From Psychrobacter sp. (GTDB taxonomy: Bacteria > Pseudomonadota > Gammaproteobacteria > Pseudomonadales > Moraxellaceae), in assembly GCF_030454045.1 (NCBI RefSeq), contig NZ_JAKDJE010000009.1, positions 1-61,998 of the forward strand: a stretch of 61,998 bases of DNA, in the 5' to 3' direction. This document shows, one piece after another, positions 31,017-41,900 of the stretch (position 1 is its first letter; each line of letters begins with the position of its first letter). Under the pieces are notes generated by a model. The model saw nothing but the letters and a program-made list of their open reading frames with translations, ran no database searches and was not told the DNA's origin. Made by a program: the position numbers and the translations under genes.

Positions 31017-31113
31017 TTTTTGTATAATCTAATATAAACCAATAAAAAATTAATATAATCAAATCATATATTTATGTTTTTTCGTTTAAATTGATTTAAA
31101 TAGTTTCTACGCT

Positions 31114-31135
31114 AACTGCGACAAAAACTGCGACA
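31114..31135 (+). other. Integrase arm-type sites, left arm (copy 2)
   Basis: AACTGCGACA at 31114-31123 and 31126-31135, 97 bases after the central core. With 30867-30887 they complete the attP structure at the junction. Confidence 0.75.
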
Positions 31136-31138
31136 TGA

Positions 31139-31684
31139 TTAAGCTTTACAACCAACACCAATGTGGTCAGCAATGACGTCTGCAATCTCACGAGCAAGTG
31201 GCCATTTTTTAGCCTGATACGCAGCAAGCTCAGTTGGGTTGGAAATGAAGAATAACTCTAAAATAATACCACCTTCACGTACATAGCCAAGACGCGAATG
31301 TTGACCGCTATTTTCAGTCTTAAAACCACCTGCATTGCCGCGCACTGGAATACCTAACACGTCACTGACAGCTTCACAAAGTTTTTGGCAGATTGCCTTG
31401 TCTTTTGGTTGAGCAAGGGCTTCAACGCCACCAGCGGTTGGCAGATGAAATGCGTTGCAGTGAAACTCGATAGCAACTTCGCCTTGCTTGATGAGTTTAA
31501 TTGCATTGCGCAACGTGTCGTTTTCGCTACCGTTGCCATCGGTGACTGCTTCAATACCCAAATCGCGTAGGCAATAAGCAACGATGTTGCGCATATCAGT
31601 AGTGATTTCTGCTTCAGTGACGTTGCCGGCAACCGCGCCAGGATCGGTATTAGAGTGACCGGCTGTAATAGTAACTTTTGACAT
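31139..31684 (-). CDS. Amidase endolysin (copy 2)
   Basis: Identical to 178-723: zinc amidase with H10, E24, H75 and E143, started at the ATG with the AAGGA site. In this copy the gene reads towards the central attP junction and copy 1's integrase, not towards host DNA. Confidence 0.9.
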   Translation of the reverse strand: MSKVTITAGHSNTDPGAVAGNVTEAEITTDMRNIVAYCLRDLGIEAVTDGNGSENDTLRNAIKLIKQGEVAIEFHCNAFHLPTAGGVEALAQPKDKAICQKLCEAVSDVLGIPVRGNAGGFKTENSGQHSRLGYVREGGIILELFFISNPTELAAYQAKKWPLAREIADVIADHIGVGCKA

Positions 31685-31706
31685 GATTAGTCCTTTTTTA
31701 GACATT

Positions 31707-31728
31707 AAAAAAGCCCCAGATTGGGGCT
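31707..31728 (-). terminator. Terminator upstream of endolysin (copy 2)
   Basis: Same AGCCCCA/TGGGGCT stem and six T as at 746-767. Confidence 0.8.
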
Positions 31729-31745
31729 GTAATTAACGTTGATTG

Positions 31746-31907
31746 TTATTTGGATTTATCTGAAATGCGTAGTGCGTAATGCAGAGCGTTGAGTGCGAGT
31801 AGACCGCGCCGGTAATGACTTGGTTTGACGTAAGGCTGGACAATCTCACTGTTTTTGATAGCTATATTTGTCAGCTGACGTGCTGTTTTGATGAAATTAA
31901 ATTGCAT
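31746..31907 (-). CDS. Small basic lysis-region protein (copy 2)
   Basis: Identical 53-aa frame to 785-946, with AGGAG ribosome site; function unknown. Confidence 0.65.
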   Translation of the reverse strand: MQFNFIKTARQLTNIAIKNSEIVQPYVKPSHYRRGLLALNALHYALRISDKSK

Positions 31908-31919
31908 GGTTTACTCCTA

Positions 31920-32312
31920 TTATTTACCAAAGATTGCAAACGCCGCGTCTTTGATTTCTTTGATTACCTCAGCAATCGTTTTACCCTGCCACAATGCTAC
32001 AGCTTGATAAACAATACCTATTGCTAACATGCCGAACACTGCCCAGACGAGCATGATTGCGCCTTGGGTCATGACGCTATAATCTTGATAACCCATAAAT
32101 TCAATATGTGCTGCCCCGCCAAACAGCGAGATTGTGACAGCGATAGTAAACTTGATTATCACTGACATATTCACTTGTATCTTACCGTCTTTGCCAATGT
32201 CGCCTGATAGCATCAAACCAAATATTGCACCAATTACTGCCGCAAAAACTTTAGGTAGAAATACCATCAGCTTTAGTATGATTAGCTCTAAAAACGGTGT
32301 GTTCTGTGGCAT
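31920..32312 (-). CDS. Holin-like membrane protein (copy 2)
   Basis: Identical to 959-1351: 130 aa with about three membrane segments, two genes before the amidase. Confidence 0.65.
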   Translation of the reverse strand: MPQNTPFLELIILKLMVFLPKVFAAVIGAIFGLMLSGDIGKDGKIQVNMSVIIKFTIAVTISLFGGAAHIEFMGYQDYSVMTQGAIMLVWAVFGMLAIGIVYQAVALWQGKTIAEVIKEIKDAAFAIFGK

Positions 32313-32359
32313 AACGCCCCCTCAAATTTTTGACAAAAAAAAACCGCCTTAGTTAAAAA

Positions 32360-33232
32360 TCAACCTATCTCTAATCCATTGCTTAATCCAAACTCTCTTG
32401 ACAGCTTAACAATAGCTGCTTGTGCTTCTTCAAACGTAAAAGCCCGTGAGTATTGAGCAAAATAACCAATGTGCCCAAAAAACGTATCTCCTTTTTTTGT
32501 CATTGGACCGTAAGACCCTAGTCGCAGATGATCGTTAGCTGCGGGGGGCATATCTACATTATATTTTGTGCTTGCAGACTCGCCGAATACAGCAAAAGAA
32601 TTTTCTCCGTCAAACACAAAAACCATGACTTGCGGTTCTTCGGATACCCTTCGGGTGTATTTTATAGTTGCAGCAGGCGTAGTATCTTGATTTCCTTCTC
32701 TAATATCCTTACCTACAGCCATTGTCATGTTATTAGTGCCAACATATGCTGAAACAGAATGATAGTTTCTGTCTGAGTACACACCCAGATCTGGGTGCGC
32801 TGTATCAGATGTATCACCTGAAAATATACGGTTATTTGCACCGTTTTGGGTATCAGACTGCACTAAACAGACGTAAGTTGCAGTAGTAACAACAGTGCCA
32901 GATTCCGGTATACTTGAGTCTTGAGCGATACCCTCGAATCCACTAAATTTAAGTGTTGGAAATCCCAACTCTTCGGTATATAAAGGAAAGTTTGGGTAGC
33001 CATCCACTGGCGAGCTGTAATTATAATTTAGGTTCTTATCAAATATTTTTTCAGATGGCGGTGCATAACCCAAGATACCTGCGTCGATATATGGCACTCT
33101 ATCGCCATAGTTGTAAGTCTTACTTAGCTCTCTGACATCTATAACAAGTCTTAAATCAGATGACAAATCAGGTACTTTGCCGTAAATCGGATTAGCTATA
33201 GTGTCGCTGGCTCTAATAATTAATGTGTCCAT
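32360..33232 (-). CDS. LamG-like tail-associated protein (copy 2)
   Basis: Identical to 1399-2271: 290 aa, started at the ATG with AGGAG upstream; probable carbohydrate-binding beta sandwich. Confidence 0.6.
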   Translation of the reverse strand: MDTLIIRASDTIANPIYGKVPDLSSDLRLVIDVRELSKTYNYGDRVPYIDAGILGYAPPSEKIFDKNLNYNYSSPVDGYPNFPLYTEELGFPTLKFSGFEGIAQDSSIPESGTVVTTATYVCLVQSDTQNGANNRIFSGDTSDTAHPDLGVYSDRNYHSVSAYVGTNNMTMAVGKDIREGNQDTTPAATIKYTRRVSEEPQVMVFVFDGENSFAVFGESASTKYNVDMPPAANDHLRLGSYGPMTKKGDTFFGHIGYFAQYSRAFTFEEAQAAIVKLSREFGLSNGLEIG

Positions 33233-33240
33233 TTTATCTC

Positions 33241-34872
33241 CTAGTACCATTCTTTGGTTTGAATAAACTCGATAAGTTTAGTGGTTATGTATTCGTCTGT
33301 TTCGTTATTAAAATGGCCATTATCCCTAGACAATGTTGGCGCTTTATTACCTAGAGCTTGGGCTGCTGCATCCGCTGAAATTTGCTCAGGAGTTCTAACA
33401 AAGCCGATTTCATCAAAAATGTTTGGGTCTAAAATGTACTGATTAACATCAAAAACAGCATCACCATACAATCTTTTGTATCGCTCATTACAGTCATTAA
33501 CTCTATCTCTTATCTCACTGACGGCAGGCGTATCTCTATCATGGAAATGGGTCATCACAATGATGCGTTTTATCATGCTAGGGATATACTCAAACATAGA
33601 ATTTGTCTTGCGTATGAGGCTACCCACACAGTCAACACTCGGTATGTTTTTAGTTAGGTTGTTTTTGCCGATCCAAGATATATGTACAGCATTTCTGAAC
33701 TCATTGCCCTCATCGGGGATGATTTTCACTTCATCGCTAACAACTACCTCGTCACCTGCCACAGCTCTAGTAAATGTAAGCTCCTCGCCTGTATAGCCTA
33801 TGCTTCCATACACACCGTCAACCCAACCGCTAATCTTGTTTAATGCTGATTGATATGGGAAATCATCAAGCATAGACACGTAAGAGACACCGCTTGCTAA
33901 TATCTTGTTGCCTGCAAACGATAGTCGCAGCGGATTATTGCCAAAAAGCGCTTCCATTTGCTCAACCATTGCACCACCTGTTGCGGGAGAATAAAGCTCA
34001 ATGTTGGCAGACAACGTCGGTAGTTTTGGCAAAAACTCAGCATACATACCAGCCGCGCTTGATGATCCGATAACTATCATTTTAGTCATATCAGGATAAA
34101 CAGGGTTTAACGTGCCGTTTTTATAATAACTATCTCCTTTTTTTGTAGTTGAATCGCTGCCGTGTATTTTTGGCACCAAGTCAGGCATCGAGCCATCACT
34201 AGCGGTTGCATTATTATCAGAATTTCTTGTTGCCAATCGGCTATGCCAGTTATCCATAACCTTATCGTGTATTTGACCACTGCTATCTAGCCATATATCT
34301 GTTAAGTTGCCATCTCTGTCTGTAATAGCCATCAGTCCATTTAATGTGTCACTATCAAGCAGTCCGACACCTTTTTTTACCGCCGATACTGCGTCTTTAG
34401 TTAAACCACCGTCCTCATTGTTTGCTTGCAACCAAGTCTTGTTACCAACCTTATCGGTAATCGCAATTAAAACATTGTCGTCAAAGGACACGCTTTTTTC
34501 AACAAATAGGGTTTCAAAATTCTTCTTTGTGGTTTCAGCAACGGCCTCTGCTTGTGCAACTGGGTTGTATTTTGAGTAAACCCAAGCTCCATTAATCTTT
34601 TCATAAACTCCGTTTTTCGTTAGGTCAGTATCATTCGTAACAACAGCATAATCACCATCAACCAAAGCACTAGACGCTAGGGATATGTATGTACTGAATG
34701 GTGTTGCACCTAGTAGTCCGTTTTCAACTAATAATCGCGAAGCCATTGGTACTGACGCATACTCTTTGCCCAAGCGACTCACGATCACTTTATCTTCGTT
34801 TACTGCTTCTTCAAGCGTGTCAACATCAACATCAGCATTAACAAACTTTTGCATTGTAATCGGCTCTGCCAT
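33241..34872 (-). CDS. Tail fibre with SGNH esterase domain (copy 2)
   Basis: Identical to 2280-3911. Because the fibre sets host range, two identical copies show that no receptor-binding divergence has occurred since duplication. Confidence 0.75.
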   Translation of the reverse strand: MAEPITMQKFVNADVDVDTLEEAVNEDKVIVSRLGKEYASVPMASRLLVENGLLGATPFSTYISLASSALVDGDYAVVTNDTDLTKNGVYEKINGAWVYSKYNPVAQAEAVAETTKKNFETLFVEKSVSFDDNVLIAITDKVGNKTWLQANNEDGGLTKDAVSAVKKGVGLLDSDTLNGLMAITDRDGNLTDIWLDSSGQIHDKVMDNWHSRLATRNSDNNATASDGSMPDLVPKIHGSDSTTKKGDSYYKNGTLNPVYPDMTKMIVIGSSSAAGMYAEFLPKLPTLSANIELYSPATGGAMVEQMEALFGNNPLRLSFAGNKILASGVSYVSMLDDFPYQSALNKISGWVDGVYGSIGYTGEELTFTRAVAGDEVVVSDEVKIIPDEGNEFRNAVHISWIGKNNLTKNIPSVDCVGSLIRKTNSMFEYIPSMIKRIIVMTHFHDRDTPAVSEIRDRVNDCNERYKRLYGDAVFDVNQYILDPNIFDEIGFVRTPEQISADAAAQALGNKAPTLSRDNGHFNNETDEYITTKLIEFIQTKEWY

Positions 34873-34887
34873 TTTTAAAGCTCCCAC

Positions 34888-34911
34888 AAAAAAGCCTCCA
34901 ATTAAGGAGGC
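34888..34911 (-). terminator. Terminator between tail tip and fibre (copy 2)
   Basis: Same GCCTCC/GGAGGC stem and six T as at 3927-3950. Confidence 0.8.
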
Positions 34912-34922
34912 GTATGTTTAAT

Positions 34923-37655
34923 TTAGGCTATCAAGCCGTTAATAAAATCTTGATCGTTTGCGTAGTACTTATCCGTGTAGTTAATACACGACAGCTTGTG
35001 TGACATTGGATTGTCAGCAGGGTCTTTTGTTGTGATTATATAATTATCACGCTCAAGATCGTCATGTAGCACCAACTGATAAGTAGCACGTACTACGGCG
35101 TCCCAAGCTGTACTAAGGGGCTGTGAGGGCGCGCGGCTCAATATCACATCGTATTGATTGTCGCTTGGTGTACAGCGGATGTTATCGACGATACCGGCAA
35201 CGGTTTGTACAAACACCGTCGCCTGAGTTTTATCACCAAAATTGGCTGTGCTTGATAATGTCAAAACGAACTGACCAGCGCTATTAACTTGCAAGGCCTC
35301 AACTGCGCCTTGCTGTGTATCAGCGCGATTTTGGTCAGCGACATTGATTTGGTTCGTTGGTATCACAAATCCTGACTCATCGGCTGCGGTAAAAGAACAC
35401 GTCTTATAAGCGTGTTGATTTTTCCAGTGCCGGCGCATCATGTGCATATGCGCTTGAACTTTATTGCGCACACCGACCAAGTCCTTATTTTTGGTGTCAA
35501 AGTTGGTTGCAGATCCGTCATCGGGATAACGCAGTGTAACTTTCGCGTCGTCCACGGGGTCGGTATATGTCACTTCGACGCCGTCAAAGCCGTCACGTGG
35601 TCCAAATGTCTCACTATACTCAAAGCTGTCTGGCGTAATACTGTGACTGTTAAATGTCGCAACTGGGTAAGGCTCAGGACGCTCAAAGTGCAGACAGACT
35701 TTATTGTTAATGCGATAAGCGGTAAAAAATCCTGCCATCGCAACCGTCTGTATCATCTCTTCAGTTGTAATGTCCTTACTATCAAACGTTCCGCAGAACT
35801 GAGCACACAAATCAGTGCCAAAGTAAGCAATCTGCGCGTCAACTTCGGCCTTTATTTGCACCATATCCAAGTCATCAGCAGTCATATTGCTGGTTACTGG
35901 GTCAGTAGCAATGTCATATATGATGTCATCAATACGCTTTGATGGAATAAGTGCATCATTATTTTGCCAGTCACGCTCAAGACGCTGCGATAGCACAGTA
36001 AGCTTACGCTCTTTGAGCGACAGTGCGCCTTCAGTTGCGGCGGCTTTACTATATATTTTGGTAAACCCTGGTGCAGCATCGGCAGCAGTCATCAGCCTTG
36101 CGCCATAGAAGTCTGCTACGCGAATATCTTGCACAACACTGAAGCCTTTAGATGTTATAACCCGACCATGCTTGCGGCGTGAGCGCCAGCGCAGTCTTTT
36201 GCCTGTCGCCATGTTTGCATTTTCAATCTTGATTGTACTGGCGGCAGTCTGCGCAGCATCGGTGTTGCTGACATGAGCGCCTGACCACCAATGGTTGCCA
36301 TCGCGCCAAACGCCTAATCCACCATTGTTTGCATAATCCGTGTATTTAGAGCCATATATAATATGCGTATCGATTTGCAGCGTTCCTGGCACTGGATTAT
36401 TTGTGCTATCAATAATTTCTGACTCAATTTCGACCTCAATACCGATGGGTTCAAACGTCTGACCATCGGTGATATAAAGCCCGCCTGATGATAAAAAATT
36501 AACCATCACGAACTCATGATCTTTTTCGCTTGTGTAAAACCAGCCCTGCCACAAGCTGTCAGATTGCGTGCTAGCGGTTGTTTCTATCTCAGCCGTGTAA
36601 TCTGCATTGTCAGCAAGCTTTTGCCAGTCTGGGTTGATGGTAGCTGGGTTTGATAATGTGATCTGCGCTTCTGTTAGGGCGCTGATGGTATAGACACCGC
36701 TTAAATTATAGGTAGTCACTGGACCGACAAGAGGTGGATTAGCCGGTGGGTCACCTTGATCTACTGGGTCAGTGATACCATTTGCGGAGTCAGCAGGATT
36801 TGTCTGTACAATGGTGATTGCATCTCCTACCTTAAACTGACTGACAAAGTTAAAGCCTGATTGCTCTATGATGCCACCGGCTCTAAAGACGGCTTTGTCT
36901 AATGTCAGATAGTTATCAGTAGGCGGCAGGAGTTGCCCGTTTACTGAGGTATAACGTTTGGTTGCGAAACGGGATAAAGCGGCCTCATCTGGCGTAAAGG
37001 CACTGCCAAACTGATACGCGGGTGTATCATCAAGGGTGCTGTTTGCATCAAAGACCAAAACACCGCTGCCAAATACTTGATCAAGAGGCGTTGTATCGTC
37101 CAATGCCTCTGTCACTAAGTACCAGCCGCGGCCAATCCACATATAAGACATCTCGATGGCACGGCCATCAATGTAGACAGTATAAGTCGTTGCAACTCGG
37201 TCAGGTACAGACCATACCTCACCGTAAATTTCTGCCACTCGGCCGCCCTGGCGCAGTCGATTCGTGCGCTGCGCTAAGGCATTGTTAGGGCTGGGCGGCG
37301 CATTGGTTGAGCCAGTCGGCACCACAGGCATGGGCATCAACAGAACAGCCGCGACTGTGATAAATGCCGATACTAATATCGGTATCCATGTCTCAGGCCC
37401 CGCAGGATAAGTGACGACATAGATAGTCCCGCCTTTATCATTTAATGCAATGATATCGTCAGGCGTGTTGGGTGTCACGTCAAAGTCAGTGTCCCATGTT
37501 TCGTGATACCAGTAGGTATTTGGTGGCTGTCCTTTTGGGTAAATGCCAGTAACAAGTTCAAATAAATCTTCACCGCGCACGATTTTACAGTCAGAGTTGT
37601 CGCAGGCATAAGACATGGGATTGCGGACAACAATCAGTTCGATATTAGAGTGCAT
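34923..37655 (-). CDS. Tail tip hub protein, J-like (copy 2)
   Basis: Identical 910-aa protein to 3962-6694, with the N-terminal hydrophobic stretch and beta-rich remainder. Confidence 0.8.
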   Translation of the reverse strand: MHSNIELIVVRNPMSYACDNSDCKIVRGEDLFELVTGIYPKGQPPNTYWYHETWDTDFDVTPNTPDDIIALNDKGGTIYVVTYPAGPETWIPILVSAFITVAAVLLMPMPVVPTGSTNAPPSPNNALAQRTNRLRQGGRVAEIYGEVWSVPDRVATTYTVYIDGRAIEMSYMWIGRGWYLVTEALDDTTPLDQVFGSGVLVFDANSTLDDTPAYQFGSAFTPDEAALSRFATKRYTSVNGQLLPPTDNYLTLDKAVFRAGGIIEQSGFNFVSQFKVGDAITIVQTNPADSANGITDPVDQGDPPANPPLVGPVTTYNLSGVYTISALTEAQITLSNPATINPDWQKLADNADYTAEIETTASTQSDSLWQGWFYTSEKDHEFVMVNFLSSGGLYITDGQTFEPIGIEVEIESEIIDSTNNPVPGTLQIDTHIIYGSKYTDYANNGGLGVWRDGNHWWSGAHVSNTDAAQTAASTIKIENANMATGKRLRWRSRRKHGRVITSKGFSVVQDIRVADFYGARLMTAADAAPGFTKIYSKAAATEGALSLKERKLTVLSQRLERDWQNNDALIPSKRIDDIIYDIATDPVTSNMTADDLDMVQIKAEVDAQIAYFGTDLCAQFCGTFDSKDITTEEMIQTVAMAGFFTAYRINNKVCLHFERPEPYPVATFNSHSITPDSFEYSETFGPRDGFDGVEVTYTDPVDDAKVTLRYPDDGSATNFDTKNKDLVGVRNKVQAHMHMMRRHWKNQHAYKTCSFTAADESGFVIPTNQINVADQNRADTQQGAVEALQVNSAGQFVLTLSSTANFGDKTQATVFVQTVAGIVDNIRCTPSDNQYDVILSRAPSQPLSTAWDAVVRATYQLVLHDDLERDNYIITTKDPADNPMSHKLSCINYTDKYYANDQDFINGLIA

Positions 37656-37995
37656 AATATTTTATCCGTCCGTGTTTTAGCGCTGCAATATGTGGTGGTA
37701 CACACTGCGGTCCCGATTCAGTCATATGTATAATTTTAGCCTGGTGGTAAATACCAGCGTGTAGCTCTTTGCCATGCATCAACACCAAGCACGGGTCGAT
37801 AGGGTTATCGAGCGGGGCAAACTCTTTGAGCTTTGCAGTATTAACTTTGCGTTTGGTGCGTCCAGTCATCAGGTCGGCAACATAGACGCCCATATCCCGG
37901 CCAGTAATATCGCGATAAATATCAACGGCAAAATGTAGGCAGTTATAATTGTCATCGTCATACCGCTTATTGTCGTAGTCAGATAAAACAAGCAT
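37645..37995 (-). CDS. NlpC/P60-like tail protein (copy 2)
   Basis: Identical to 6684-7034, with Cys19 and His79 of the papain-like site. Confidence 0.75.
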   Translation of the reverse strand: MLVLSDYDNKRYDDDNYNCLHFAVDIYRDITGRDMGVYVADLMTGRTKRKVNTAKLKEFAPLDNPIDPCLVLMHGKELHAGIYHQAKIIHMTESGPQCVPPHIAALKHGRIKYYAL

Positions 37996-38501
37996 TAGCT
38001 AGCGCCTCGCAATGTCGGAACCAAGTCAATAGTAAATATGACGCCGGTGCTGGTTTTATTCAGCTGCTTTGCTTGGCACTTGAAGACAGCGCCACGCTTC
38101 TGCGGCTGATTGTCGGTTATTTCTAAGCCGCGCACGCTGGTCATTGGTTCGGTTAAGTCGCTCGTTAGATACACACGATAGTTAAGCGTTGGCCGTGTTG
38201 TTGAGTGTTGGCCACGGCGCAAACGATCAATCTCAAAAGGCATGATCTCACCGACATCACCGATACCAATGGTAAAGCTTTGTTGTAAATTGTCGGCTGA
38301 CTGACCTGCCCGGATCGTTAATGGTAAAGGCTCATAATCACGGTAGACTTTGTCTTCGTAGCGCACGCGCACACCGTCGGCATGATTGCGTACAAAGCGA
38401 TAGTCGCGGCTGAAAGATGGATGCTTAATTTCGATACACTCAAGGCGTATATCGTCATGGCGACCGCGTAACCAATACTCCATCTCTTTAATGGTTGCCA
38501 T
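37995..38501 (-). CDS. Minor tail protein, DUF1833-like (copy 2)
   Basis: Identical to 7034-7540; one-base overlaps with both neighbours retained. Confidence 0.65.
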   Translation of the reverse strand: MATIKEMEYWLRGRHDDIRLECIEIKHPSFSRDYRFVRNHADGVRVRYEDKVYRDYEPLPLTIRAGQSADNLQQSFTIGIGDVGEIMPFEIDRLRRGQHSTTRPTLNYRVYLTSDLTEPMTSVRGLEITDNQPQKRGAVFKCQAKQLNKTSTGVIFTIDLVPTLRGAS

Positions 38502-38983
38502 TACAGACCTCCTAGTGCATCTGGTAGATCTTCGTTGACAAGTTTTGCCAACTTTTGGAAGTAAAGTTCGATTTGGCCTTCTGTCATTTGATATAAGGTT
38601 GAGATTAAAATATCGTTGTCGATATCATATTTGATGGGCTTAGCAACCAGTGACAACTGAACGGTAAATATCTGGTCGCCAAGTGGTTGTACTGGCATAG
38701 AGTCACCAACAATGCGGCACTCATACCACTTGTGATCAACGTAATCTAATAGTAGATATGCTAAAAATGGCAGCCCTTCGTAAGCGCGTGTGAAAGCTAA
38801 GAAGTACTGCCACTGTGAACGGACACATTTATAAGTGACGTTAGCTCGATGCACTTTCCCCACACTATCTTTACGTTCACGTGGCAGGCCAACGATGGTT
38901 TCGGTGCTAGCAACATTACGCGAAAGACTGAAGGAGTAACCATCACGCAGCGGTTTTAGCATGAACTTTGGTATGTCTGCCAT
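38501..38983 (-). CDS. Minor tail protein (copy 2)
   Basis: Identical to 7540-8022, directly after the tape measure gene; role inferred from order. Confidence 0.6.
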   Translation of the reverse strand: MADIPKFMLKPLRDGYSFSLSRNVASTETIVGLPRERKDSVGKVHRANVTYKCVRSQWQYFLAFTRAYEGLPFLAYLLLDYVDHKWYECRIVGDSMPVQPLGDQIFTVQLSLVAKPIKYDIDNDILISTLYQMTEGQIELYFQKLAKLVNEDLPDALGGL

Positions 38984-38986
38984 GAT

Positions 38987-41900
38987 TTATCCTAATTTGC
39001 GCTGTAAGTGATAGTTGTTTTTGAGTGCCTGATTAGTTGCACTGTAGGGGTCGTTGATTTGTTGTGCCATCGCTTGTGGTAGACGCTGGTCTAGCCGTTT
39101 ATCGATACGCATTTCGATACTGCCATCGTTATTGACATTGGTGGCCACATCTACTGGAGCATTATTTGTCATATAAATAATGACACCCTGATTGCGTTTA
39201 TTGCTCTCATACGTACCGTTATTCATCGATTCAAGTTCTGATCGATATTTTGTAGTCGCGGCGGCATGTGCAACAAATTCTTTACCGTGGACGGGCCCAA
39301 CTGGCATATTGGTAGGATAGTCGCCCGTATAACCGCCTTTCATAAAACCTTTCGGGTTTAGAGCTTGAATGGCGGCAGGTATGATACCTGTTTGCAACGT
39401 AGTAGTAGCAACGGCAGGTATATTGGCAGGGAATGGGGCTGATCCCCATGCTTTTGCGATAGCGGTAAAACTGGCAGATTGCGCACTGGCAAAATCAAAA
39501 GCTTTTTGAATCAAGAACATGCCTTTATAGCCTTTGCTAGTCTCTCCTAAAGCCATTCCAAATAGGGCGGTGATGCTGCCTAGATTAGCGGCTTGCCGTT
39601 GCAGTTCCAAATCTTTGGACGACTGATTGAAGTTCTCTGTCAAGGCTAAGCGTGCTTTTTCAGCCTGTGCTTTTTTGTCTGTATGCGTCTGCTCATACTT
39701 ATCAACAATAGCCATCTTTTTATCGTATGCAGCGCGCAATTTTTCCGCTTCAGTCTGAGGGCCATTTACGTCTAAGCCGTCAAAATCCACACCGATAGAT
39801 TTTTTATCAGCTTGGTACTGTGCGGCTCTACCAGATATTAAATCAGTCGCCTTACTACGCATTTTATCGCGTTCATCTTGCCATTTATCAAACCTTTCTT
39901 TTAGTGCATTAGTAGCTTTCAGCTGTGATTCTAGTTGTTGCAACGCCTCGGCTTGTTTAACCCATTCATTAATACGAGCCTGACTAGCGCCTTTAAATTT
40001 GCCAGCGTTGATATCGTACATTAGGGAAGATAGTTCACTAGTGTTGCCAAATAAAGCAATGCGTTTTCTAAAGCTATCAATACCGTCTTCAACAGCTTTG
40101 GCAGCTTGCTCGGCCATTCGCTGAGCTTCGGTGACGACCGCCTTAGCACCTTTTTTTATGCCAACGGCCATGCCTTCTGCAGTCTGTTCTCCAACTGTTT
40201 TCATGACACGAGATGGTGAACGGATGTTAAGAACGCTCTTAGCTTTAGCGACAGCACTTGATGCCATGTTACCGATTGCACTAGCGACACCACTTGCGCC
40301 TGCTTTTATGCCGTTAATTAAGCCATTTATAATTTGCTTGCCGATTGTCAGCATTTTGCTAGGTAATTGACTTAATGCAGTTGTGATACTTAAACGGATA
40401 CTATTAAATGCTGTTACTGTGTTTGTCTTAATATTATTCCATGCATTGCTTACTGCTTGTTTTGCAGATTCAAGACTGGATTTTATCGAAGCTGTAATAG
40501 CAGCCCATTTAGTGTTAGCCCATGCGTTTATCTCATCCCAATTTTTGTACAGAGCAACGCCAATAGCTATCAAACCTGCAACAGCGACAACAAGAATACC
40601 AATAGGACTAGTGACAGCAGCAAGCGCAGCGCCAAATGCCCATGTTGCAGTGGCAGCCACAGTGCTGATCGCGCTCCATGTCACTGTGGCAGCTGTCATT
40701 ACGGCCGTAGAAACGGAAGCAGCAGTCGCAGCAATAGAGCTGGCTATAAGCGCAGCATTGTGAATTAATAATATTGCAGATACACCGCCTACAACGCCGC
40801 CAAGTACCATAAATAAGGCTTTGTTTTCGCTAATAGTCTGCTTTATGGTTTCCCAATGTTGATAGACAAGCACACCAGCCGCAACTAAAGCACCTAATGC
40901 AATGATAGTTAGTCCCATTGGACCAGCTAGAGCGACATAAGCCAATTTCAAACCGTCAATTGTAGTCTTCGCCGCTGTAAAACCATCAACAGCAAGCTTT
41001 AAACCAACTGCTGTAGCAATTAAAGAACCGCCAATGAGTGTGATTTGTTGAATTAATTCAGGATTAGCAGATGCCCAGGTGCCTATGGTTGCGACCATAG
41101 GTGTCATGTTTAGTAGTAATTCATTTAAAGCTGGTATAAAGGCTTCACCAACACTGGCGACCACACCATCGATGTTGTTCTTAAATAAGACCATTTTATT
41201 AGCAGTTGTGTCGCTGATTTTTTTAAACTCAACATCCATTGAGCCAAAGTAATCCTTGGTTGAGTTGACCGTTTCACCAAGTAGTTCCCAGTTATTTTCT
41301 AGTACGCCCACACTGCCTGCGAGCATGGTAATATCATCGCCGAACTCCTTACCGATAATTAAGGCGTTCGTGCCGATGCGTTTAGATTCCTCCAGATCAT
41401 TAATAGCATCAAGATAAGTAATAATTGCTTGCTTACCATCAGTTGCTACCAGTTTACTAAAATCATCAATATTTAATCCTAACTGCTCAAATCCGATCAA
41501 CTGAGACTTAGTCGCATAGTCTAATGTAGAGAATGATGTTAGTAGTGAGTTGACTGCGGTAGAGGCAACTTCAGCTGGTTTACCCATTGCAATCAATGCA
41601 CCTGTTAAGCCTAATGTTGCATCCTCTGACAGTCCATAGACTTTGGCGACACCGCCAACACGTAGCAGTGAATCAATGAGCTGGGCAGCGGTAGCAGGAG
41701 TGTTATTGGATAGCGTATTAATCGCATCGCCAAGCCGGTCAATATTTGCAATTGGTATCTGAAATACATTAGCGATCTTTGCCATACTATCTGCAACTTG
41801 CTGAGCTGGCAGATCAAAAGCGACACCCATTTTTGCCATCACTTCGGTAAAGTGAACTAGGTCTTTTTCTGCGATGCCCAGCTGACCGCCAGTAGCCGTG

